A stretch of 64,000 nt of DNA from GCA-003244245 sp036266995 (GTDB lineage Bacteria > Actinomycetota > Actinomycetes > Mycobacteriales > Pseudonocardiaceae). The translations under genes were made by a program, and so were the position numbers. The stretch spans positions 1 through 64,000 of the forward strand of contig DATAWX010000013.1 in assembly GCA_036266995.1 (NCBI GenBank), written 5' to 3'. The notes under the pieces were generated by a model. That model did not search any database and had not been told where the DNA came from. It saw nothing but the letters and a program-made list of their open reading frames with translations. Below, piece by piece: positions 7,794 through 15,060 of this stretch (position 1 is the first letter of the stretch; each line of letters opens with the position of its first letter).

Positions 7794-8438
7794 ATGATCC
7801 CGAGGGTGACCAGCGGTCCCAACGGCTTCACCGGCGACGAGGCGCTGCGGATCGCCGCTGAGCGCGCAGCGAGCACCGGCATCCGCAACATGCCCGAATT
7901 CACCGACCTTCCGATTCCCGGCGACACCGCGAACCTGCGCGAGGGGCCCGAGCTTCACCCCCAGTGCCTGACGCTGCTGCCGCTGGTCGGAGTCTGGCGC
8001 GGTGAAGGGGAGATCGTCTACCCGACCATCGACGGACCGTACCGGTTCGGCCAGCAGGTGGTGATCTGCCACGACGGGCGGCCGTTCCTGCGTTACGAGT
8101 CGCGGGCGTGGCTGCTCGACGACGCCGGCGAGGTGATCCGACCAGCTGCCCGGGAGACCGGGTTCTGGCGGCCACAAGCCGATGACACCATCGAGCTGCT
8201 CGCCGCGCACGGCACCGGCATCGTGGAGCTCTACTACGGACGGCCGCGCAGCCAGACCTCGTGGGAGCTGGCCACCGACGCGCTGGTGCGCAGTTCCTCG
8301 GCCAAAGAGGTCCTCGGCGCGCACCGGCTCTACGGCATCGTCGAGGGCGGCGACCTCGCCTACGTCGAGCAACGCGCGATGGTCGGCCAACCCATGCAGC
8401 CGCACGTCTCAATCCTGCTGCACCGAGTGGTCGGCTGA
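7794..8438 (+). CDS. Nitrobindin-family heme-binding beta-barrel protein
   Basis: The 214-residue protein matches the nitrobindin (DUF1794, Rv0813c-like) family. It has the signature GVWRGEGEIVYPTI near residue 74, beta strands such as FLRYESRAWLLDD and IVELYYGRP, and a C-terminal QPHVSILLHR whose His is the expected proximal heme ligand. Family members bind ferric heme in a ten-stranded barrel and can react with nitric oxide or peroxynitrite. One signature position is changed: Ile-Val replaces the usual Gly-x before Tyr. It has its own gene spacing and is followed by a hairpin region. Confidence 0.87.
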   Translation: MIPRVTSGPNGFTGDEALRIAAERAASTGIRNMPEFTDLPIPGDTANLREGPELHPQCLTLLPLVGVWRGEGEIVYPTIDGPYRFGQQVVICHDGRPFLRYESRAWLLDDAGEVIRPAARETGFWRPQADDTIELLAAHGTGIVELYYGRPRSQTSWELATDALVRSSSAKEVLGAHRLYGIVEGGDLAYVEQRAMVGQPMQPHVSILLHRVVG

Positions 8439-8785
8439 AACCAGCGCGCGGGTCCGAACAGCAGTCAGCCCCCGGGGGTCGCCGCGCGAAGCGGCGAGCC
8501 CAAGCGGGACCACTGCTCGGGCACCCCGGGGGCCGGGTGACTGCCTTGGATTCGCTTGCCGCCTCTCACAGTCCGCCGTTGTGTCCAACGCCGTCCAGCT
8601 GGAGGTGGCCTTCCACGGCCGTCGGCGGCACTAGCTGGCAGCCACCTCACGAGTCCTATAGCCGTTCAACCTTGGACCACCTCCTTTCACGTGTACTGCC
8701 ACGCTATCCGCGCCACGGCGGGTTCGGCAACGGCAATGCCCGTTGCAGGCCCGTTGCAGCATGGCGCGGCGCTACGATCGTGGTT
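8439..8785. other. Intergenic region between nitrobindin and fur genes
   Basis: These 347 bases carry no convincing ORF. Near the left end is an imperfect inverted repeat: GCAGTCAGCCCCCGGGG at 8461 against CCCCGGGGGCCGGGTGACTGC ending at 8544, with an inner stem GCCGC/GCGGC. It is a likely terminator for the nitrobindin gene. The right part (about 8620-8785) is less GC-rich and presumably contains the fur promoter, but I cannot assign -35 and -10 boxes with confidence. Confidence 0.5.
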
Positions 8786-9208
8786 GTGGACACCAGCCTG
8801 CGCAGTACGTTGCACAACCGGGGCCTGCGGATGACTCCGCAGCGCCAGCTGGTGCTCGATGCGGTGCGGGAACTGCAGCACGCCACTCCCGAACGGATCT
8901 GCGAGCACGTCCAGCGCGTCGCGCCCGCGGTGAACATCACCACCATCTACCGCACCCTGGACCTGCTGGAGGGCCTGGACCTGGTCTGGCACACCCACCT
9001 CGGGCACGGAGCGCCGAGCTACTCGACCCAGGCGCACGAACATGTGCACCTGGTGTGCCACCGGTGCGGCGAGGTCACCGAGATCCCCCCTGACGAGCTC
9101 ACCGACCTCACTTCGCGACTACGAGACCAGTTCGGGTTCGTGCTGAACCCCAGCCACCTTGCGCTGTCCGGGCGTTGCGTGGAGTGCTTGGAAAGCGAGA
9201 GCTCGTGA
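8786..9208 (+). CDS. Fur-family metal-responsive repressor
   Basis: The 140-residue product has a winged helix (MTPQRQLVLDAVRELQHATPERICEHVQ and VNITTIYRTLDLLEGLDLV), followed by a metal-sensing dimerisation domain. That domain carries HEHVHLVCHRCGEV and a second zinc-ribbon pair, SGRCVEC. The four Cys form the structural zinc site. The GTG at 8786 gives a normal N-terminus, and the long open frame upstream is not conserved. It overlaps ygfZ by four bases (GTGA). The metal (iron, zinc, manganese or nickel) cannot be decided from sequence alone. Confidence 0.87.
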   Translation: MDTSLRSTLHNRGLRMTPQRQLVLDAVRELQHATPERICEHVQRVAPAVNITTIYRTLDLLEGLDLVWHTHLGHGAPSYSTQAHEHVHLVCHRCGEVTEIPPDELTDLTSRLRDQFGFVLNPSHLALSGRCVECLESESS

Positions 9209-10236
9209 CGTCGCCACTGCTGGAGCTGCCGGGTGCGGTGCCGCCGCCCGATGGATCCCCAGACCTCGGGGTCGCCTGGCACCACGGTGACCCGTTGGGG
9301 GAGCAACGCGCCGCCGACCGCGACGTCGTGGTGGTGGACCGGTCGCACCGCGAGGTGATCGCCGTGCCGGGCGAGGACCGATTGAACTGGCTGCACACCA
9401 TCACTTCCCAGCACCTGCTCGCGCTCGGCGAAGGCGAGCACACCGAGGCGCTGGTTCTTGACCTGCGGGGGCACGTAGAGCATCACGCCGTGGTGTCCCA
9501 TGTGCGGGACACGGTGTGGCTGGACACCGACCCAGGCCGGGGACAAGGGCTGCTGGCCTACCTGAGCTCGATGGTGTTCTGGTCGAAGGTGGCGCCCCGG
9601 GATGCGACGCCGGAACTGGCCGTGCTCTCCCTGCTGGGGCCTGGCACCGGCGATGTGCTCACGCGGACCGGTGAGCTGGGTGGGTTCGCGCGCGTCGGGG
9701 CGGGTCGGGCGGACCTGCTGGTGCCCCGTGGCGAGCTCACCGACGTCTGGCGCCAGCTTGTCGAGGCGGGCGCCGTACCGGCTGGCAGCTGGGCTTACGA
9801 GGCGATCCGGGCAGCGGCACTGCAGCCCCGGCTGGGCGTTGACACCGACGATCGCACCATCCCACACGAGGTCGGCTGGATCGGTCCCGCGGTGCACCTG
9901 GACAAGGGGTGCTACCGCGGTCAGGAGACCGTGGCGCGGGTATCGAATCTGGGCCGCCCACCGCGGCGGATGGTGCTGCTACACCTGGAGTCACCGGACA
10001 CCCTGCCCGTCACTGGGGACCCGGTAACCGCCGACGAGCGGGTAGTAGGCCGGGTCGGCACCGTCGCCACCCATCACGAGCTGGGCGCCATCGCCCTAGC
10101 CCTGCTCAAACGCTCCATAGACCCCAACACCCCCCTCACCGCCGGCGCGTCACCCGCCGCAATAGACCCCCACTCACTCCCCCCCGACACCGGCGAACCT
10201 CCCGGTCGCGCAGCCCTCCGCCGCCTCCGCTCCTGA
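9205..10236 (+). CDS. ygfZ: YgfZ/GcvT-domain folate-binding protein
   Basis: The 343-residue product has the aminomethyltransferase-like fold and the diagnostic YgfZ motif DKGCYRGQETVARV near residue 232. In YgfZ proteins this conserved Cys-containing motif and bound tetrahydrofolate support maintenance or repair of Fe-S enzymes. Coupling to a Fur regulator by a 4-base overlap (GTG at 9205) fits an iron-related role. An in-frame upstream ATG would lie inside fur and is less likely. The C-terminal 40 residues are Pro-rich and not part of the core fold. Confidence 0.87.
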   Translation: MTSPLLELPGAVPPPDGSPDLGVAWHHGDPLGEQRAADRDVVVVDRSHREVIAVPGEDRLNWLHTITSQHLLALGEGEHTEALVLDLRGHVEHHAVVSHVRDTVWLDTDPGRGQGLLAYLSSMVFWSKVAPRDATPELAVLSLLGPGTGDVLTRTGELGGFARVGAGRADLLVPRGELTDVWRQLVEAGAVPAGSWAYEAIRAAALQPRLGVDTDDRTIPHEVGWIGPAVHLDKGCYRGQETVARVSNLGRPPRRMVLLHLESPDTLPVTGDPVTADERVVGRVGTVATHHELGAIALALLKRSIDPNTPLTAGASPAAIDPHSLPPDTGEPPGRAALRRLRS

Positions 10237-10256
10237 CCGTGCGCATGTGAACCGCC

Positions 10257-10320
10257 CGCATTGAGCGGGCTCAGCGGGGTGAAACGCCCCCGAATAACCC
10301 CGCTGAGCCCGCTCAATGCG
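10257..10320. repeat. Hairpin repeat element, copy 1
   Basis: Perfect 24-bp arms (10257-10280 and 10297-10320, CGCATTGAGCGGGCTCAG...) flank a 16-base loop. The same element recurs at 14618-14693 with paired changes: CATTGAGCGGG/CCCGCTCAATG here, CATTCAGCGGG/CCCGCTGAATG there. It lies between ygfZ and the RsiG-like gene, where it may terminate ygfZ transcription. Confidence 0.85.
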
Positions 10321-10333
10321 AGCAGGTGTCAGG

Positions 10334-10906
10334 ATGGTCGGTGTGATCGAGGTTCGGCCTGGGGGCCGGCGGAGGATTGATCGGGTGCTGGGGGCCGGCT
10401 TCAGCACTGGGTTGGGCGAGTTGGGGCTTGCCGAGGTGCGCGCGCGGCGAGACGACGCGGCCCAGGAGGAGACTGACCTGTCGTATCTGAGGCGGCTGTT
10501 GCACGCCCGGATCGACCTCGTGCGCGCCGAGCAACTACGCCGCAGTGAGGGCGGCACCGCTCCCGTCGTCGACGAGCTGGCGCGCATCCTGGCGGTGAAC
10601 GCGGTGGGCCCGGCAACGGGCTCGGGCCGCCACCACACGCTGCAGCCCTCCCGGGCCGAGGCGCACCGCCGCCATGTCGAGGCGCTGGTCGCCGACGTCG
10701 ACCTGTCCGACGTCGGGTCGTTGTCAGAGAAGCAGCTCGAGGCGGCACTGGCCGCCTACCGCACGGAAGAGACGTCGGTATCTCAGCGTCGCCGCGAGGT
10801 GCAGCAGGTCGTGGACACGTTCAACGCTGAGATCGGCTCGCGGTATGCCAGCGGGACCGCCTCGGTAGACGAGCTACTTGCCGAGCAACGCGGGCTCACC
10901 GAGTGA
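10334..10906 (+). CDS. rsiG: RsiG-like c-di-GMP-binding anti-sigma factor
   Basis: The 190-residue, mostly helical protein contains two copies of the RsiG signature E(x3)S(x2)R(x3)Q(x3)D. The first (residues 46-61, ETDLSYLRRLLHARID) has His in place of Gln. The second (146-161, ETSVSQRRREVQQVVD) is intact. In Streptomyces, RsiG holds the sporulation sigma factor WhiG when bound to c-di-GMP through these two helices. The ATG at 10334 gives the expected short N-terminus (RRIDRVLGAGF). No whiG is visible nearby. The motif match is direct; the function here is inferred. Confidence 0.78.
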   Translation: MVGVIEVRPGGRRRIDRVLGAGFSTGLGELGLAEVRARRDDAAQEETDLSYLRRLLHARIDLVRAEQLRRSEGGTAPVVDELARILAVNAVGPATGSGRHHTLQPSRAEAHRRHVEALVADVDLSDVGSLSEKQLEAALAAYRTEETSVSQRRREVQQVVDTFNAEIGSRYASGTASVDELLAEQRGLTE

Positions 10907-11053
10907 CGGATGCGACACTTCCCCGCAGTGGCGCAGCCACGTCGCACGGGACCCGCGCAACCCTGTACGGTGGTACCTAACGGATGTTGTCGAGAGAACG
11001 AGGCCGCCGAATCCCCCGGATGGCTTCGTCCCTGCGTGCGAGGGGGTCGAGCC

Positions 11054-11257
11054 ATGGGGCGCGGCCGTGCGAAGGCCAAGCAAACGAAGGTAGCGCGGGA
11101 ACTCAAGTACAGCTCCCCCGCCACTGACCTGGCAGCTCTCCAACGAGAGCTGTCGGGCGACAATGGTGACAGCCACCACCTCGGCGACGGAGACCGCGCC
11201 GATGAAGCTGTCCGCGATGAGGCCGCCGCCGACGAGTATGGCGAGTACCGCCGCTGA
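11054..11257 (+). CDS. DUF3073 small basic/acidic protein
   Basis: The 67 residues begin MGRGRAKAKQTKVARELKYSS, the highly conserved start of DUF3073 (mycobacterial Rv0810c type), and end in an acidic tail with DEYGEYRR. The function is unknown to me. The family is found widely in actinobacteria next to purM and purF, as here, where it is convergent with purM. The ATG at 11054 is chosen because upstream in-frame sequence is not conserved. Confidence 0.88.
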   Translation: MGRGRAKAKQTKVARELKYSSPATDLAALQRELSGDNGDSHHLGDGDRADEAVRDEAAADEYGEYRR

Positions 11258-11294
11258 GTTCGCGTGGCGATCGCGCAATATCACCGTAGGCGCA

Positions 11295-12407
11295 TCAGAA
11301 CCGAGGGTGATCCCCGCGGAGCACCGCTCGGACGGTGTCTTTCGCGTCGACATCACGCTCGACCGCCTCGAGCGTGACGTCGCGGGACTTGCGCACCTCG
11401 CCTAGCACCCAGGCGGGCACATGCCGGGCCGTGAGCACGGCCAGCGCGCGATCGACATCGGCTGGGTCGACCACTGCGACCATTCCGATGCCCATGTTGA
11501 ACGTGTGCTCCATCTCCGCACGCTCCACCCGGCCCCGGCGTTTGATCAGCGCGAACTCCGCGGCGGGCGTCCAGCTGCCCCGTTCCAGCACTGCGACCAG
11601 CCCGCGCGGCATCACCCGTGACAGGTTCGCCGCGAGCCCGCCGCCGGTGACGTGTGCGAAGGTCCGCACCTCGGTCTCGGCAACCAGCGCCAGGCAGTCC
11701 TTGGCATAGATCCGGGTGGGTTCGAGCAACTGCTCCCCCAGCGGGCGGCCGAACTCCTCGACATGACCCTGGAGAGGCATCCGGGCGGCGTCCAGCAGCA
11801 CGTGCCGGACCAGCGAGTAACCGTTGGAATGCAGCCCCGACGAGGCCATCGCCACCACGACGTCACCCGGCCGCACCCGATCAGGTCCCAGGATGGCATC
11901 GGCCTCAACCACGCCCACCCCGGTCGCGGACAGGTCGTAGTCGCCCTCGGTCATCATCCCGGGGTGCTCGGCGGTCTCCCCGCCCAGCAGAGCGCAACCA
12001 GCCTGAACGCAGCCGTCGGCGATTCCCCGGACGAGCTGCGCGATCAGCTCCGGCACGACCTTGCCGACGGCGACGTAGTCCTGCAGGAACAGCGGCTCGG
12101 CTCCGCATACCACCAGGTCGTCGACCACCATCGCCACCAGGTCGATGCCGATGGTGTGATGGATATCCATCGCCTGCGCTATCGCGATCTTGGTGCCGAC
12201 ACCGTCGGTGGAGCTGGCCAGGACGGGCTCGCGCCAGCGGTCGTGCTTGAGCTTGAACAGGCCGGCGAAGCCTCCGACAGTGCCCAGCACCTCCGGGCGG
12301 CGAGCCCGCTCGGTGTGCGGCTTCAGCGCGCTGACGGCCCGCGCACCGGCAGCGATGTCCACCCCGGCCGCGGCGTAGGTCGGATGCGGCCGGTCAATGT
12401 CAGTCAT
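11295..12407 (-). CDS. purM: Phosphoribosylformylglycinamidine cyclo-ligase
   Basis: PurM closes the imidazole ring (FGAM + ATP to AIR), step five of purine synthesis. The 370-residue product has family motifs: TVGGFAGLF near residue 45, STDGVGTKIAIAQAM, GIDLVAMVVDDLVVCGAEPLFLQDY, and GGETAEHPGMM. The ATG at 12407 overlaps the purF stop (12404-12406) by four bases, so translation is coupled in a purF-purM operon. The frame is open upstream inside purF, but those residues are not PurM-like. Confidence 0.97.
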   Translation of the reverse strand: MTDIDRPHPTYAAAGVDIAAGARAVSALKPHTERARRPEVLGTVGGFAGLFKLKHDRWREPVLASSTDGVGTKIAIAQAMDIHHTIGIDLVAMVVDDLVVCGAEPLFLQDYVAVGKVVPELIAQLVRGIADGCVQAGCALLGGETAEHPGMMTEGDYDLSATGVGVVEADAILGPDRVRPGDVVVAMASSGLHSNGYSLVRHVLLDAARMPLQGHVEEFGRPLGEQLLEPTRIYAKDCLALVAETEVRTFAHVTGGGLAANLSRVMPRGLVAVLERGSWTPAAEFALIKRRGRVERAEMEHTFNMGIGMVAVVDPADVDRALAVLTARHVPAWVLGEVRKSRDVTLEAVERDVDAKDTVRAVLRGDHPRF

Positions 12408-13942
12408 TGCAGGCGCTCCGGGGCGGCCGGCCCCACGGGCACCACTGGCTCGGCGTCGCCCGCTAGGCCCCTCGCCAGCGCGTCGAGGTCTTCGCGTAGG
12501 TGCTTGCCGATCGACTCGCTGGGTGGCAGCGGGATCGGGTAGCGACCGTCGAAGCAGGCAGTGCACAGCCGGGTGGCCGGCTGCTCGCAAGCGGCGATGA
12601 GGTTGTCGAGGCTGACGTAACCGAGACTGTCGGCGCCGATGGCGCGCCGCACTCCGTCAACGTCGGCGCCATTGGCGATCAGCTCGGCGCGGGAGGCGAA
12701 GTCGATGCCGTAGAAGCACGGCCAGCGCACCGGCGGGCTGGCGATCCGGACGTGCACCGCGATCGCCCCGGCTTCGCGCAGCATCCGGATCAGGGCGCCT
12801 TGGGTGTTACCGCGCACGATGGAGTCGTCCACCACCACCAGGCGCTTGCCGCGGATGACGTCGCGCAGCGGGTTGAGCTTCAGGCGGATGCCCAGCTGGC
12901 GGATCGTCTGCGACGGCTGGATGAAGGTACGCCCGACGTAGGAGTTCTTCACCAGCCCCGAGCCGTACGGGATTCCCGAGCCCTGTGCGTAGCCGATCGC
13001 CGCCGGCGTACCAGACTCAGGCACCGGGATGACCAGATCGGCCTGCGCCGGGTGCTCCAGCGCCAGCCTTCGACCGATCTCCACCCGGGTGGCATGCACC
13101 CCGCGCCCGGCGATCGTGGTGTCCGGACGGGCCAGGTAGACGTACTCGAACACGCACCCCTTGGGATCGGGGTTGGCGAACCGGGAGCTGCGCAACCCGC
13201 TCGCGTCGATCGCCAGCAGCTCGCCCGGCTCGACCTCCCGGACGAAGTTGGCGCCGACGATGTCCAGTGCCGCGGTCTCACTGGCAAGTACCCAGCCGCG
13301 TTCCAACCTGCCTAACACCAGCGGTCGGACGCCTTGGGGATCTCGCGCCGCGTAGAGCGTGCTTTCGTCGCAGAAGACTAGCGAGAACGCCCCGCGCAGC
13401 CGCGGCAGCAGCCGTTGGGCGGCGTTCTCGATGCCGGTGTCCGCGGCGCCGGTGGCCAGCAACCCGGTGATCAGGTCCGAGTCGGTGGTCGCCCCGTTGC
13501 GGATGGGCACGCCGACCTTGCGCGCCTGCTCCAGCAGCTCGGCGGTGTTGACCAGGTTGCCGTTGTGCCCCAGCGCCAGACCCGACCCGGTGGCCGTGGT
13601 GCGGAAGGTCGGCTGGGCATTCTCCCAGATGCTCGCGCCGGTGGTGGAGTAACGGCAGTGCCCGATCGCGATGTGCCCAGAAAGGCTGGACAGCACCTGC
13701 TCGTTGAATACCTGGCTGACCAGCCCGAGATCTTTGAACACCAGCACCTGCGAGCCGTCGGACACCGCGATACCGGCGGCCTCCTGACCCCGGTGCTGCA
13801 GGGCGTACAACCCGAAGTAGGTCAGCTTGGCGACTTCCTCGCCGGGAGCCCAGACCCCGAAGACACCGCACTCCTCGCGCGGTCCCGCGTAGTCGTCTGG
13901 ACACTGGTGGTCGGGCTGATGCCGGGGCGTTTCGTTGCCCAC
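12404..13942 (-). CDS. purF: Amidophosphoribosyltransferase
   Basis: PurF makes phosphoribosylamine from PRPP and glutamine, the first committed purine step. The 512 residues start with a propeptide-like segment ending at EECGVFGVW; its Cys would be the N-terminal nucleophile after processing. Glutaminase motifs (LQHRGQEAAGIAVS) and the PRPP loop VVVDDSIVRGNT near residue 365 follow. A Cys pair near the C-terminus (TRLCTACFDG) fits the Fe-S-containing Bacillus-type enzyme. It is the first gene of purF-purM. Confidence 0.97.
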   Translation of the reverse strand: MGNETPRHQPDHQCPDDYAGPREECGVFGVWAPGEEVAKLTYFGLYALQHRGQEAAGIAVSDGSQVLVFKDLGLVSQVFNEQVLSSLSGHIAIGHCRYSTTGASIWENAQPTFRTTATGSGLALGHNGNLVNTAELLEQARKVGVPIRNGATTDSDLITGLLATGAADTGIENAAQRLLPRLRGAFSLVFCDESTLYAARDPQGVRPLVLGRLERGWVLASETAALDIVGANFVREVEPGELLAIDASGLRSSRFANPDPKGCVFEYVYLARPDTTIAGRGVHATRVEIGRRLALEHPAQADLVIPVPESGTPAAIGYAQGSGIPYGSGLVKNSYVGRTFIQPSQTIRQLGIRLKLNPLRDVIRGKRLVVVDDSIVRGNTQGALIRMLREAGAIAVHVRIASPPVRWPCFYGIDFASRAELIANGADVDGVRRAIGADSLGYVSLDNLIAACEQPATRLCTACFDGRYPIPLPPSESIGKHLREDLDALARGLAGDAEPVVPVGPAAPERLQ

Positions 13943-14037
13943 CTGCCACTCCAGGGTGCTGACGAGAATCGAGCTGCCGGACTAGCTGCACCTTCTACTC
14001 TACGGGCCCCCTGGATCTACAGGCCGCGGCGCACGAA

Positions 14038-14598
14038 TCACCGCCGCCGCCCGACCAGGGCCAGCAGGCGAGTCTGGGGATCGGCGTCGTGACTCACCCT
14101 CACCGGGGGGGCGAACAAGCCGCTCCCGACCAGCTGCTCGGCCTGCGGCTCGATGAACTCGAGCACGTCGCTGACCAACTCCGGATCGAGCCGCTCGTCC
14201 GCCTTGATCCCCCGGGCCAGGTCCCACGCGTGCACGGTCAGGTCCATGGTCATCTCCGCGCAGTATCCCTCGGCCGGGCGGCGCCCATAGGACAGCTCGA
14301 CCGACCGCCGCAGGGCCCCCGGCGCCGCGAACGCCTCGTGCGCGGCGGCCGCGGCGCTGGCCCAGACCCCCACTGGATCGTCGCCGAGCTGATCACCATC
14401 GAAGCGGTCCCCGATGTCCTCTACGGTGGCGCCGTCGAGCAGCAGCGGCGCCCATCGCTGCTCAGTCACCACGTGGTTCACCAGCGCCCGGACGTCCCAC
14501 CCAGTGCACGGCGTCGGGTCGTGCCACTGCTGTGGCCCCACCGCCCGCACCCGCCGATCGAACTCCCCCATACCGCGAACGAACCCCGACACCGTCAT
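14038..14598 (-). CDS. Mycothiol-dependent maleylpyruvate isomerase-fold protein (TIGR03086-like)
   Basis: The 186-residue product starts MTVSGFVRGMGEFDRRV and has the metal-binding DinB/MDMPI four-helix pattern: WDVRALVNHVVTEQRW (His in helix 2), and TMDLTVHAWDLARG (second His) near residue 125. Such proteins often use mycothiol as cofactor, but the substrate of this one is unknown. In this order (SCP2-like gene, this gene, purF) it lies downstream of the hairpin repeat at 14618. Earlier ATGs lie close to or inside that repeat and are not favoured. Confidence 0.8.
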   Translation of the reverse strand: MTVSGFVRGMGEFDRRVRAVGPQQWHDPTPCTGWDVRALVNHVVTEQRWAPLLLDGATVEDIGDRFDGDQLGDDPVGVWASAAAAAHEAFAAPGALRRSVELSYGRRPAEGYCAEMTMDLTVHAWDLARGIKADERLDPELVSDVLEFIEPQAEQLVGSGLFAPPVRVSHDADPQTRLLALVGRRR

Positions 14599-14617
14599 GC
14601 GCCCCATCGTGCGCCAT

Positions 14618-14693
14618 CCGCATTCAGCGGGCTCAGCAGGGTTATCAGGGAGTTGTCGACCCCGCATTACCCCACTGAGCCCGCTGAATGCGG
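14618..14693. repeat. Hairpin repeat element, copy 2
   Basis: The arms CCGCATTCAGCGGGCTCAG (from 14618) and CTGAGCCCGCTGAATGCGG (ending 14693) pair perfectly over 19 bases and then continue with two mismatches. The element differs from the copy at 10257 at few positions, including a compensated base pair. Its right arm forms the 3' end of the SCP2-like gene, encoding PHSAGSVG and reaching its TAA stop. The element therefore seems to have inserted into, or replaced, a gene end. Confidence 0.85.
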
Positions 14694-15029
14694 GGAGGGC
14701 GCCAGGGGTAGGTAGGGGGAGAGGTCTGCGCGGGTGCCGGAGGCGACCGCTCGGCCTTCGGCCAGGGCTTGGGGCCACGCTAGGCGGCCGGTAGCTAGTT
14801 GTAGCCAGGTTTTCGGGTCGGTCTCTACTGTGTTGGGAGGGGTGCCACGGGTGTGTCTCGGGCCGGCGACGCACTGCACTGCGGCGAACGGTGGCACCCG
14901 AACCTCCACCGTGGCGCCGGGCGCCGCCTGCGCCAGCGCCCGAAGGCTGACCCGCACAGCCCGCGCCACCTCGCTACGCGCCGGCTCCGCCCCCTCCCCG
15001 TCCAACCACCTCGTCACCACCTCGTCCAC
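14667..15029 (-). CDS. SCP2-like sterol-carrier-domain protein
   Basis: The 120-residue protein has the pattern of small actinobacterial SCP2-fold proteins: VEVRVPPFAAVQCVAG, TVETDPKTWLQLATGRLAWPQALAEGRAVASGTRADLSPYLPL. These usually bind or shield hydrophobic ligands. A mycobacterial counterpart lies beside purF. The last eight or so residues come from the hairpin repeat at 14618 and are probably not native. Same-strand spacing to the isomerase-fold gene suggests an operon interrupted by the repeat. Confidence 0.78.
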   Translation of the reverse strand: MDEVVTRWLDGEGAEPARSEVARAVRVSLRALAQAAPGATVEVRVPPFAAVQCVAGPRHTRGTPPNTVETDPKTWLQLATGRLAWPQALAEGRAVASGTRADLSPYLPLAPSPHSAGSVG

Positions 15030-15060
15030 ATCGACCTCCCCACGCGTTCTCGGGCGGGGT

